Shown here in pieces: positions 14,264 to 25,301 of a stretch of DNA of 64,000 nt. The stretch comes from Casuarius casuarius (Eukaryota; Chordata; Aves; Casuariiformes; Casuariidae). How positions within the stretch are numbered: the stretch's first letter is position 1; every line of letters starts with the position of its first letter. Below the pieces are notes generated by a model. The model did not search any database. It saw only the letters and a program-made list of their open reading frames with translations, and had not been told where the DNA came from. A program made the translations under genes and the position numbers. The stretch is taken from assembly GCA_003342895.1 (NCBI GenBank), contig PTFA01000305.1, positions 434,001 through 498,000 of the forward strand, in the 5' to 3' direction.

Positions 14264-14284
14264 AACTGGCAGTTGTTGCCAGTT
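14264..14284. repeat. Perfect 8-bp inverted repeat
   Basis: AACTGGCA (14264-14271) and TGCCAGTT (14277-14284) are exact reverse complements around the 5-base loop GTTGT. The arms are too short for a microRNA precursor. It could be a dimer binding site or chance. Confidence 0.8.
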
Positions 14285-14751
14285 ACTGGAATTCAGCATG
14301 GATGCTCAGGATCAGGTGAAAACTTAACTTGTAAAGTTAAGAATACAAACAACTTATTACTCATAGTATCCTGCCAGGTTGGATACAAACATGAACAGGT
14401 ACTTTCAAAAGTGTTTACATGATATTTGTAGTGTTTTGAACTAGAAGTTACAAGAGAAGTGATACTATGCTTATTAAGCAGCATGCAGTTAAACAACTTA
14501 TCACAGGGAACAGGGGAAGAATGAATCAATCACAAAGAAATCTGAGTAAAGAAGAATGCTGAGCAAAGTTTTTCAGTCTCTTTACCAGCTTTCCAGAATA
14601 TGTAAAGAATACAGTTTCATCTCTCCACATCACAGGATCATTGCCATTGAAAAATAAATTGTTGATGGAAGGCCTGTTCTAATCCATTAATTTGGAAAGG
14701 GGACATGCATAACTACAGAGTGAAGTGGAAAACAGTATTGGAAAAAAAAAC

Positions 14752-14761
14752 GGGGGGGGGG
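14752..14761 (+). repeat. G10 homopolymer
   Basis: Ten consecutive G bases sit between an A9 run and an otherwise purine-rich segment. Such tracts are prone to sequencing error and length variation. Confidence 0.9.
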
Positions 14762-15408
14762 CAGATACAAACTGAAACACTTTTGAAGATCAAGATCTGC
14801 AAAAAAAAGTACTCTATTCAGAAAAAAAACAAAGCGAAGCAAAGGAGGAAAAGAAGTGGGAAAGATGGTAGTGCTGGCATGGTTCTTGGCCAGTGTTGAA
14901 ACCATGAGCTTCCACAGTTCTCAGTTTATCAGGAAAATTATTCTTTTGTCTAGAGAAGAGAGACACGAAAAAGTTAAAAAATGAAATGATATAAAGCCCT
15001 AAAGCCTGACATTTACAGAGGTCTGCCTGAACAGCAACACCTGTTAGCAGAGAAATGTAACTGTTTAGAACAGACCAAGATAGTCTTGAGCTTTTCAGTG
15101 GGCACTCTTACTGAGAAGAGTGATGCCTTGAAACATATGCAAATTCATAAGAAGCCAGAAAATAATCACAATTTGGTTGCTATATTTTATACAGATCAAT
15201 TGTATATTACCTACAGTTCCGAAGAGCTAAAATTAGTAAGACTTTTGACAGTAAGAATAAGGTGAGGCTATCAGATTTTGCATCTTCCCCAGCCTCAGAC
15301 ATGAAAGGGGGAGAGGTGGTTCTTCATTTTCAGATGTGGCCTCTTAACTCCACAGTCCAGTCAACATGAATGGCTCTGCAAGGAGTGAATCTCCCACTAG
15401 TGCTGCAT

Positions 15409-16058
15409 GTTAGGTCACATGGTGGGGTGGAGTGCAACTACTCCCCAGTCCCCCATCTCGGGCCCAAAGCATGGTGGAGTGCAGCCCCAGCTGACCACAA
15501 ATAACTGACAGTGCCCAGTGCTGACCAGGAGAAACTAGGCAAAACTGGTTGCAACTGGTGAGGCCAGAAATGGGCATGAGATCAGCAAAAAGGGGTATAT
15601 TTTCCCCAACATGGCATGAGGTCAGCAAAAAGGCATAATATATTTCCACACCAAATATTGTATGACCATGAGTCAAACTCCGTGCCAATAAATAGTGCTG
15701 CAGCTTAGAGCCCATGGAGCAATCCTGCACAGCAGCGGGCTGCACAGTGGTGAATCTCCCCTTGAGCTGGGACGCCTCTCAAGGCTACTCTCCAGGAGTT
15801 AAGAGAACCTCTGACAAGAAACTATTGGAGTGGTGAGAAACTGAGACTCGGGCAGTAACAAATGTGCAGTAAGATTCGCTTGCTATGACTACTCTGTATA
15901 GCATCTTCAATAAATCTGATTGCAGTGAACCCAGAGATAATACCAATAACCCCCTCAAACCCCCCATCGACACATGGGTTTACAAGTAACCTCACCGTGG
16001 CAAGACACCATGGACAGGCAGGGCCGGTGACGCACCGATAAAGAAACAAACCAAAACA
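15409..16058 (+). mobile_element. Endogenous retrovirus LTR, probably solo
   Basis: This about 650-bp segment differs from its surroundings: higher GC, CpG-containing, and LTR-like in layout. It opens with TGTTAGGTCACAT and can be read to close with AAACA, a TG...CA pair. The flanks are CTGCA before and CTGTA after, a 4 of 5 match that could be a decayed 5-bp target duplication. Two poly-A signals are present (AATAAA near 15690 and 15911), and the run CTCTCAAGGCTACTCTCCAGG near 15777 recalls R-U5 sequence of avian retroviral LTRs. A 40-bp internal duplication lies at 15573-15650. No gag, pol or env sequence adjoins it, so I read it as a solo LTR. Exact ends and class are uncertain. Confidence 0.65.
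15573..15651 (+). repeat. 40-bp tandem duplication inside the LTR
   Basis: GGCATGAGATCAGCAAAAAG at 15573 recurs at 15613 with one change (ATC to GTC), giving a 40-bp period. The remainder of each unit also aligns (GGTATATTTTCC against ATAATATATTTCC). Repeats of this size in the U3 part of an LTR are typical of enhancer duplications. Confidence 0.8.
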
Positions 16059-17310
16059 CTGTAATGGAACCTGTGATGGTTGAAACCATTGGAACTGTAA
16101 CTATAGCAGTTTGTAGGAGTTACTCTCTAAATTTGGACATCTCTAGGATGCTCTTAGGTACACAGACTGAGCTGTCAAGAGAAGAAGTTAAAATCCACGC
16201 AAATATTTGGGATTATCCATACTCCAATTCTGCCAGTGAACATATCCATACAGGATTCTTTAATGACAGATTGAGTTTTCGGTCCACTTCATTTCTGTGT
16301 ATCTGTATCTGACTGCAAAATCCTTTAGGATGAAACATATCTGTCTTCTGTTTGGTCTTTTGGACCTCTATATCGCATTGAAACTCCACAGGATAAATGA
16401 GACATGGCTAGCAGCTAGGGAGCATTAAATCTTGGTGAATGCTGTTTGAACAAAAGCTTCTTTGAATAATTTATTGAATATCCTGTGTGATGTGGGGGAA
16501 TAGTGTTCCTTCCCAATTTTTTTTTGCACAAGAGGGGTAACTAGTAATACATTAGATGGCAGGGAATTTTTTTAGGATGGGTGCTTTACGTGACTCTGGC
16601 TTTTTCACTGAGGATTCACAAGAAACAAGGTGGGGCAAGGTATTTATCACTTGGTCTCTCTCTTATATTACTGACATTAAAAGTGATGTCTTCCAAACAA
16701 AACTACCATCCCTGAACCATAAACTAAGACTGTCCTGTGAGCTAAGAAAAGTGGTACTCAAGATGTTGTGAAGTACAGGCACCTCGGTTTATTCAAATAG
16801 AGCAGCAAAGCCACTAGAGTCCATAAACAGATAAAAAGCACATAGCTCCTGATTTGGAAATTTATCAGAAAACTAAGAAAGAGGGCTAGTGGTTGCAATT
16901 TAAGGAGACTTTTAGAATATAAGGATTCAATTTTGGAGACCAAGCAAAAAAGGTCTGAGTATTCAAAAGGGAGCTGTTCCAGACCCATGTGATGTATGCA
17001 CACGCTCCTACACATAAACCCTTCAACAACTCTAAGAAAAAGTCAACATAGCATGGGTTAATTTCTCATACTAACACCCTATTAGGTAGAAAAATGACTA
17101 TATGCCAGTGCCTTTACTAGACCCAAACTGACTATTAAAAGTTTTATTATTATGCATATTATTCCTTCTTAGTGGACCTCACACACACGGCTTGTTGTAA
17201 AAAATAAATCGCATGTGGTCATTCTTTTTCTTACTTTTTAAAACTGTTTTGGAAGTGTTTAACAGTTCGGTTGCTATATCTTTTGGTTTTCAAGAGAAAC
17301 ATACAATTTT

Positions 17311-17330
17311 CCCCCTTTCTTTAAAGGGGG
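17311..17330. repeat. Perfect 8-bp inverted repeat
   Basis: CCCCCTTT (17311-17318) pairs exactly with AAAGGGGG (17323-17330) around the loop CTTT. It resembles a bacterial terminator stem only superficially; in this genome it is more likely a binding site or chance. Confidence 0.8.
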
Positions 17331-20300
17331 AGATTGTTACGAACTGTTGGCCCTAGTAATGCAGTTTTTAACTCATCTTACTCTCCCATTCTTTCAGAGA
17401 AAATGGAAGGAGCCACTTCAAAGGCAATCTGGAACCTGGTGTGAGTTCTTCCAATACATATTACTTGCATATATAATTAAGTCATGTTGAAACTGCTTTT
17501 CACAAGTGCAGCGCTTTTTTGAGGACACATTTCATTTGTACAACTTTGTGATTATGCACAGACTATGAGTTAACTTCATTTTGTACCCAAGGACAAAAAT
17601 GGAAATTCTGAGAGGAGTAGGGTATATAATAACTAGGATAGCTGTAGGGCAGTCTGTACGTCAAGGGGACCACCTCCAGGCATACTAGCTACAATCCTTA
17701 ACATATACTGGAAAGGACATATTTAAGTCATTCTATCACCAGACTTGCATATAAAATTGGATATTTTTTTTCCCCATAACGAATCCCCAGAAAACCTGGT
17801 GGAAATAGCAATAATATTACCCTAATAGATTAAGCTAAAATTGCGATGGCTCTGAGAGTGATTTGTGTATGACTATCAAATCTTAACAATAAAGGTCAGT
17901 ATTTTTTATGACTTCCCACCATGAATTAAATTCAAAGTTAGTGAGGAGGATAATCTCATCAAATATTTAAGGAGTTACTAGAACATTTCAAGAAAGATGG
18001 TGCTACAGAAAGTCCAAGCAACCAACAACTCAGCTAAAGATTCTGCAAGAAACCAAAGCAAAGTGAAAATACTCAGCTAATTCTGACAGAGGCTTAATCA
18101 AAGCCATACACAGCTAGTGAGCATGATAAAAGAGCATGCTAAAATTTGACCAAATTTGCCTCAGATTCAAAAGAGAACACTACCTGTCTAACTACGAGTC
18201 TCTCACATTTCTAAATAGCCACCATTAGCAGCAAAAGTTTTCAGGCACCCAGTTTAACCTAAATGAATATCAGAAGTATGAGGCAGTCCAAGTAAATGAA
18301 ATGACATGTCTGCCTACAGGCACACATGAAAAAAAGATAGAAGAATGAGATGTTCCGTTTTCCAAAAATGTAACAGATGACTACAACTGTCATAACACTA
18401 TTCCATAATGTAATCAATATGCTGTGAATGTGAAAAGAAGGACAGGTTTTGATTTCAATGACCATCAGCTGGATTCCCACTTCAGAACAAACAGAGCAGA
18501 GACCAACACTGGAAGCTTTCAAGAATGGGTATCACTTTGCCTAGGCAAAAGTCAAAGGCACTCATCATTTACTTTTCAAGTAATGAATGATACATCTGTA
18601 AAAACTTGGCTAGCCTACCCACCTACTTAAACATTTTCAAAGCATTTTATCTCATTAGTCCGAAGTCTAACATCCTTATTCTCCAAATATTTCCTTACCG
18701 TATAAATAATCCCAATCACTCAAAAGTAGGACTACCTGCGTGTAAAGGTACTGTTCAAAGTGCGAGGAAGTGATAGAATAAGGCCCTAACTTACACAGCC
18801 TAATAATAAAAGCTGGGGTTTTTATTGACTAGATACATTAGAAATAATTAGGTACAGCAAATTGAGGAGGAGAAAAGAAACAGTTTTAGTGACAATATGT
18901 GCATTGTTTCACTTCAGACTAGTAGTTTAATTGCTTAATTCTGCTATAATTTCTTCATGCACCCTTTCATTGATGAATCCTAAAAATCTGAATTCAAACA
19001 GAAAAAAAGTGAAATCAGTAATTAAAAACAGTAATAGCAATTAAAAAAAAGAAAAAACAATTCTTGATTCAGGCAAGAAAGCTAGAGTATCATTCAGGAC
19101 TGTAGAAGCTGGATTTACAGAAAAAATAAGGGGCGGATTCATTCTGTGATTTGCATTTTAGAAAATAAATAGTACTTATGCAGTCACTCATCTTCAGAAG
19201 AAAAAATAATACCATTTTTGGTCTAAAGTCAACACTTTATCTGCCCTTCCCTTCTCTACAACCCCCCCTTTTTTTTAACAAGTCTTTTGCAAGGAATGAC
19301 CTTCTATAACAAGCAAACACTGCCCCAGATTATCTTTTAGAGATATTAATTGGTTTCAAACTAATAGTCCAATCTTTTTTTTCTCCAACAATGTAGTAAC
19401 ATAGTACAGACAGCTCAAAGTTCCCACATTTACTTGCTAACTGATATTAACTGACATTGATGGAGGAACCACCTGTATAACATAAGAAAGTAATTCTGTT
19501 CCCCCAGAAACGCAGAGCCCATGAGTGCTTTGCTGAAACATCCATTTTATTGCTGGTAATGTTTGCATGTCTTGCACAGGGGAAAAGACAGATGTTCTGT
19601 ATATAAGAAAAATGCCTCTCCCTCCTATTTACCCAACCTGACTGCCAGCTTCTTTTCATGGTCTCAGCACTTTTTCCCCTGAGTATGAAGAACAGATGCT
19701 AAAATCCCGTTAGAAAAAGCTGTCTCCCACTTGATTTCTTGCAAAGTTTGGCATACTAGAGAGGTTTTGATAAAACATTAACAGAGTCCAGAACAGTTTC
19801 AAGGTGACAATCAGGTTCTGAAAACTCATCTAGGTGGTTTAAATAGTACCAAAGACAAATGGAACAAAATGAAAACAGCAGACTCGAGATGAATTAGGAG
19901 AGCCTACAATTAAATCAGTGGAAACAACTTTCAACCACTGTAAATTCTTAATTTCACTACTTCCAAAAGTGACATCATTTCTTTCCTTTTAACTCTGATT
20001 TGTGGTGGATATTCTTCTTTTTATCTCTTCCCAGACCCTTTGTCTAGGTCACTGAGTAATACTAATTTTCCTATCAAAATCATGTCTCTTCATTTCACTT
20101 TTCACATCCCTTTTCCTTTTTTACCATGCAATAGAGAAGCGGTCTCTTTGTAGAAAATTTCAAATACAAACAAAACACAAAAAATATAGCCAGAAAGTAA
20201 AAGCCTACTGGTGAAGGGTGTATGGATATTTTTAGACAGATGACATCTCTTGCTTCAACATGCACTGTAAGAGAAAGCTGCGTTCATCTCCTGAACAGCA

Positions 20301-20352
20301 GTCAGATCAAAAACCATTTGCCGCAGGAAGTTGAATTTACCTTTTGACCCTT

Positions 20353-20386
20353 ATTCTCTTCTGTGAGCTTCATTCTCTTCTGTGAG
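20353..20386. repeat. 15-bp direct repeat, 19-bp period
   Basis: ATTCTCTTCTGTGAG occurs at 20353-20367 and 20372-20386, separated by CTTC. The copies are identical. Confidence 0.85.
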
Positions 20387-23300
20387 AAACATAATTTGTT
20401 TTCACTAGTCAAAAGCTGCTCTATAGTTATGCTGAATTTTCCAAAAGGGATTCAGTGTAAATGTGAACACCATGTTTTCCCAGGCCACTCCAACAGTAGA
20501 ATAGGAAGGAAGAAGCCAGAAGTCAAAGATCTTACGTAAAAAACGGCATTACTTCTACGTACAGCAATCCTTTATGTTATTCCAAAAGCCTATCAGTGGC
20601 AGACCAAAGCTTAGAAGAGGCCTTGGAGTTCATCTTTCTTTTGTTACAGTGCTTCGTTACCTACTTTTGTAACTAAAGCTGCCTCATGCACACAGGTTTT
20701 GATACCCCTCAGTCCATCCGTCTTGCTAAAGGCATTTAATCTTAAATAGACCGCCCCAAAACATTAGCTACTCAACCACACATACACTGTACATGGCTAC
20801 ACAAAGGCTCACCTTGGCTCAGCCACTTTTTCCATTCCCTGTGTGAAAAGTTCAATTTCTCCATAATAATTTGTGCTCAGTCTGAATCACCACACAGTAC
20901 TGGAAGAAGAACCATTTCCATTCTTTCCAAAGGAATATATCACTTTCAGCCCCACTTCTCACTGAGATATTGACCATGATATGACATTATGAAGCAGGAA
21001 ATATGATATTTCATCTCACTCTGAAAAATTTCTAGTATGTGCTAGAATTTTCTTCCCATTTTAACCACTGTAGGATAGAACTGGACAAAATACTCAGATT
21101 CCATTTTTGATTAAAAATGGAAAAACAAATAAAAAACATATTAAATTCTTAAAATGTAATCGCAGAAGAAAAATTACCTTGCTGTCTCCTAGATATAAAA
21201 GTGGCTACAATTTAAATTAGGGCTAAAATTTTAATGAAAAAAAGGAAGGGCTTTTGGGTGGATGCTTTTTTTTTGTCTCTTTTTGGAAGGGGGAAGCAGG
21301 GCAAGCCACATACTTGGGTTTGCTCCCAGACTGTGGTCCTGGCATTTGTTTTTCACCAGCAATTTTTCAACTTCATATTAGTTCAACTAATTTTTGTGGC
21401 TGTCCATAATGCACATTTTTTGAATTTTTCAATAAGCCATCTATAAATACAGCATTTTCCCTCAGCCTGAAAGATGTTCAGACGCTCCTGAAAATTTTTA
21501 AGAGTCCTTCAAGGCCCTCATTACCCAGAAAAATGCTGGTGTGAAGGATTCCAAGGACTGGGCTCACAGAAAATAATTCATGACAGTGTAGCATGCTACC
21601 AAGCAAATCAGAAAATAAAAGCTAGGAAGTCCTTAGCATCACGTAAAGGCTATACAAAGCATTCATGCCAAACATCAGTCTGATTTGGTTTTTGTACCAT
21701 ACCAATGCAGACTGTATCCATTTGTGTCTTATCTCTCCCCACTAGTCGAGTTTAAACTGCTTCCTTAGTCTACCTTCCCTCCCAATAAAATATAACGGAA
21801 AATATAACAGACTGATTCCCCTACAACATACACTCTCCTCCCCTATATCCCATCAGAATGATTGATTCTGGCAGATTTGCTCTCTTCAACAGCAGATCCT
21901 GCTTCATTTGTAATTTTCTTAAATATTATTAGTAAACATCAATATTTATAATCAAAGACACAGAGAAGTGTAGTATTTCAAGTATCCTTCCTCAATATAC
22001 TCTAAGTTTTATGTTAACAGCTACACATAAGATATCTGTACACAATATATATCTATACACAGCCATATAAATCTACATGGAAACACACTTGTAACTCTGT
22101 TAAAGGTAAGGTCTTATTCACCAACTAGTCAGAACAGTAAATTCAATAAAAATAAGAAATGAATAAAAAGAACACACAAAACAAGCAAGCAGCACAAGCA
22201 AAAATATCAATCTTCCTGTGATAGAAGGTAGCAATACCTGATGGTATCTCTAAAACCTATCTCTGAACAAGGAAACCCACCAGGGAACAGCTACCAAACT
22301 GCATTATCTTTTGTAATAACACTGAAGAACTAAACTCATCTGTGAAAGTCATTATGCATTTAGGTGCTCCTATAAAGATAACATATAGCCATGTATGTGC
22401 TGAGAAAATGAGTTTCTTTTTTTTTTTTTTTAAAATAGCACTTCCCAGCAGTCTCACAAGTGATACTGAAACCTCTTGTCTGATTGGACGAGGCAAATTC
22501 AATAGCTAATGTAGCAAAATGCACTAGTTTTTCTTTTAACAGCTGTCTGTCACACATTGCTATAAACGGTCACTGAATACATTTGACACTATCACACAAA
22601 TGGAACAACTATTTCAAACACCACTGAGGAGCGGAGGGTTGAGAAGGAGGGAGTTGAGAACAAGCACAAGGCAACTCCTCTAAAGAATGTTTCATTTTCC
22701 AAGATCCTGAAAGCCCCAAAGTCGGCAGTAAGGATGCAGTTCAACTGACTCATAATTCAGAAGATGGAATGGATACTAATGAATACCAGATATGTAAGTT
22801 ATCTCATTCAGTTAATGTGAGCACAAAACTTGTCCTTTATCATGCAAGTATATTCTGTACAGTTAGCTGAAATCTTTTAACTCAGTTGAATTGTACAGGT
22901 TATCCACACACAATGGAAAGCAGAGAGTCAGAGTTGCACTTTCATACGTTATTTTCTAAGCTTCCTGACATACAGTTTTATCAGAATTTCTAGCATCTGA
23001 CAAAAATGCACAGGACAAACATTAGCATACCAGGCTTAAGTTGTGAAGAATAAACCGTAAGATTGTCTATGCACCAAGGAATAAACTAATGAAAGAGGGG
23101 AAGTTGTAAAAGCTGGAGGTGCAGCACTGTACAGAAGACAAAAGGGGAATGTGAATCTTTGCAGGTTTAACATGTAGGAAAAGATTGCAGATGCCTTAGA
23201 TAATCAGGCCAAAGAAGTGAAAAAAAATCCCCAAACCTTTTCGAACTGACTTCTGACATAAACTCTTCTTTCTCTCAGATACCTCCTTGAAGGTCACTTC

Positions 23301-24440
23301 TTAAAATAAGCTGTTTGCCGTTTAGTGAGCATTTCAAAAGCGCTCTGTCTATAGCAAATAAATTTCTTGCTGAAATGACTTGCAGTATGTTACTTACCAG
23401 GTGCACTTACTCCTATAACTCTGCGTGAACATATCGCATGCAAAGTTTTGTTTTTAAGGATTATCCCAGTGAAAAAGAAAACTAAGTATGCTCCTGTATT
23501 TCCTGGTTGGTGTTCCATTTTTCACCAAGGAGTGAATAACCTGAACAAAACCAATCTGAAGAAGAGTTACTTTAGCTCCCTTCAGAAGCTATCTAATTCC
23601 CTTGAATTGGATGGAAAGGGCATGATCAAAGTGAAAACACATGCTGAGAGACTTTGTTGAAGTTACTCACCAAGTAAAATAGGGAGGACAGAACCAATAG
23701 GCTGAACTATTGTAAGTACAGTGTGAAATAAACTTTATACTGTCACAGTTTAAAATATGCTGAGTACAGAACAGAGGGACAGCAAGTTGTCTAATTCACT
23801 TGCTATACACAAAAGTTGGAAAAGAACTGGTAAATGGATTATCTCAATGGCTAATTCTTTATAAATCGGTTCTGTATTTTCTGTTCCTTCTTATGTCCCT
23901 ACCTTTTCCAAATATGGTAAAGAATGCATTTGTATGTTTGTCACTGACTGAATTTCTCAAAGTACTTTGATGCTTAAGTTCAATTTATATCCACTTGTAT
24001 CACTTCTTAGAGAACAGCTTATTAACACAGATCAGAAAATACAATATAAGAACACAAAACAACAGGCAGATCTCTGATCGCAGGTGATTCTGTCTCCTTT
24101 ACCACTTTGAATCAAGCTAAATAACCTTGATTTATATGCTTGCACTTAGGCAATCCATGATTAACACTTTGTAGAAAAACTTGTGAATAGAGCAGAATAA
24201 CACCACTTAGAGCGACAAGTGGGAGATACCAACTTTGATTACGCACAATCCCAACATGGTAGCGGCACACATTTTATTAACATTGTTGAGTGGAATCTAT
24301 GTGTTCTCTTACAACACTAATTTTGAACAATAAGGCAGTACAAACATTTTAAAGACATAAAGTAGACATGTATTGAAGGTGCTAGAGGTTGCAGCAGTAA
24401 TAAATAAGACTACTAAATACGGGCCACACTGCGTTGCTTG

Positions 24441-24461
24441 CCCCCCTCCCCCCTTTTTTTT
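24441..24461. repeat. C-run followed by T-run
   Basis: A pure pyrimidine stretch, C6-T-C6 followed by T8, ends before TATTCAG. Pyrimidine run plus CAG resembles a splice acceptor on the plus strand, but no open exon with a donor follows. Confidence 0.7.
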
Positions 24462-25240
24462 ATTCAGACAGGATTTGTCTCATCTTAATTGTTTTACAGC
24501 AGCACTAGCTCCTGATTCTGATTAGGCCTTTTGTGCTATCAGAAAATTACTGTGATTGCTATCATTAATATTAACCTCTAAATAACAACCGTGTTGGTAA
24601 GAAGGCCAGAAGAGTTGAAAGTTATCAAAAAGTCTTTGGAAAATTTAAATATAATCCAAAGTATGTCAATAAGAAGTAACACAGGTACTATGAGAACTAT
24701 CAAATGAGAGAAAATAAATAATTAGCTACTTGTTAGGTCCTAAAATAAAAGATTATGGATGTGAGGCAACTTGTTATGAGATGCACTAAATTTGTACCTT
24801 GGTCTCCCTCAGAAGCTAACACAATACAGAATATTTTCCAGTAGCATGCTGAGAGCCTCTAAGAGAGGCTTTTTGGAACCTGTTATAACTTCTGGGTGGA
24901 ACTTAGTGCTAAAAGTTTAAGTGCCAGGAAACCTTTTTACATGACTGCTAGGAATAAATGTGCTCAAACTGGAGTCCAGCAAACACAGATGAGAAAGTAT
25001 CCTGTGAACTGGCCTAAGGAAGGCTTCTCAATTTTGAGGTTAAGTTTTATTGGTCCCTTAGATGCTAGACTTGTTAGCCTGCAGCTTTAATCTTTCTTCT
25101 TTACTGGCTGCAGTAGGTTGAACATGGGTAGGGATGATTATGTGCAGGAACAAATCTCTTGTATTCGTTAATTAAGAAGGAAGCAAGTTACCTTATAAGA
25201 TACCCCTCCCAGCAATAAGCTAGATAAGATATATTATAAT

Positions 25241-25301
25241 AAGCAGGGGGTTTGAACTAGATGAGGTCCCTTCCAACCTCAACTGTTCTGTCATTCTGTG
25301 A
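25241..25301 (+). mobile_element. CR1 LINE 3' end
   Basis: GGGGGTTTGAACTAGATGAG, GGTCCCTTCCAACCTCAAC and the decayed tail TTCTGTCATTCTGTG match the CR1 3' terminus in plus orientation. Only about 60 bases remain. It is independent of the copy at 9.9 kb. Confidence 0.9.

Larger units (their letters stand above)
12561..15408. other. Unique non-coding DNA with simple repeats
   Basis: No gene seen. It holds an A12 run at 13684-13696, a G10 run at 14752-14761 inside a purine-rich stretch, and a perfect 8-bp hairpin at 14264-14284. The 70 to 90 codon frames at 13.5-14.1 kb lack any domain. Confidence 0.55.
16059..25240. other. Unique non-coding DNA
   Basis: About 9 kb without a recognised gene or transposon. 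Frames of 60 to 87 codons are scattered over both strands and have no domain. Small items are a C5T3/A3G5 hairpin at 17311-17330, a 19-bp-period duplication at 20353-20386, a T15 run near 22416-22431 and a C/T run at 24441-24461. Confidence 0.55.

Noticed and set aside
15410..16049. Minus-strand frames of 111, 75 and 62 codons
   Set aside because: They lie wholly within the proposed LTR and are antisense to it; no viral protein resemblance.
17311..17330. Bacterial-type terminator
   Set aside because: The stem is terminator-like, but the window is vertebrate and no gene precedes it.
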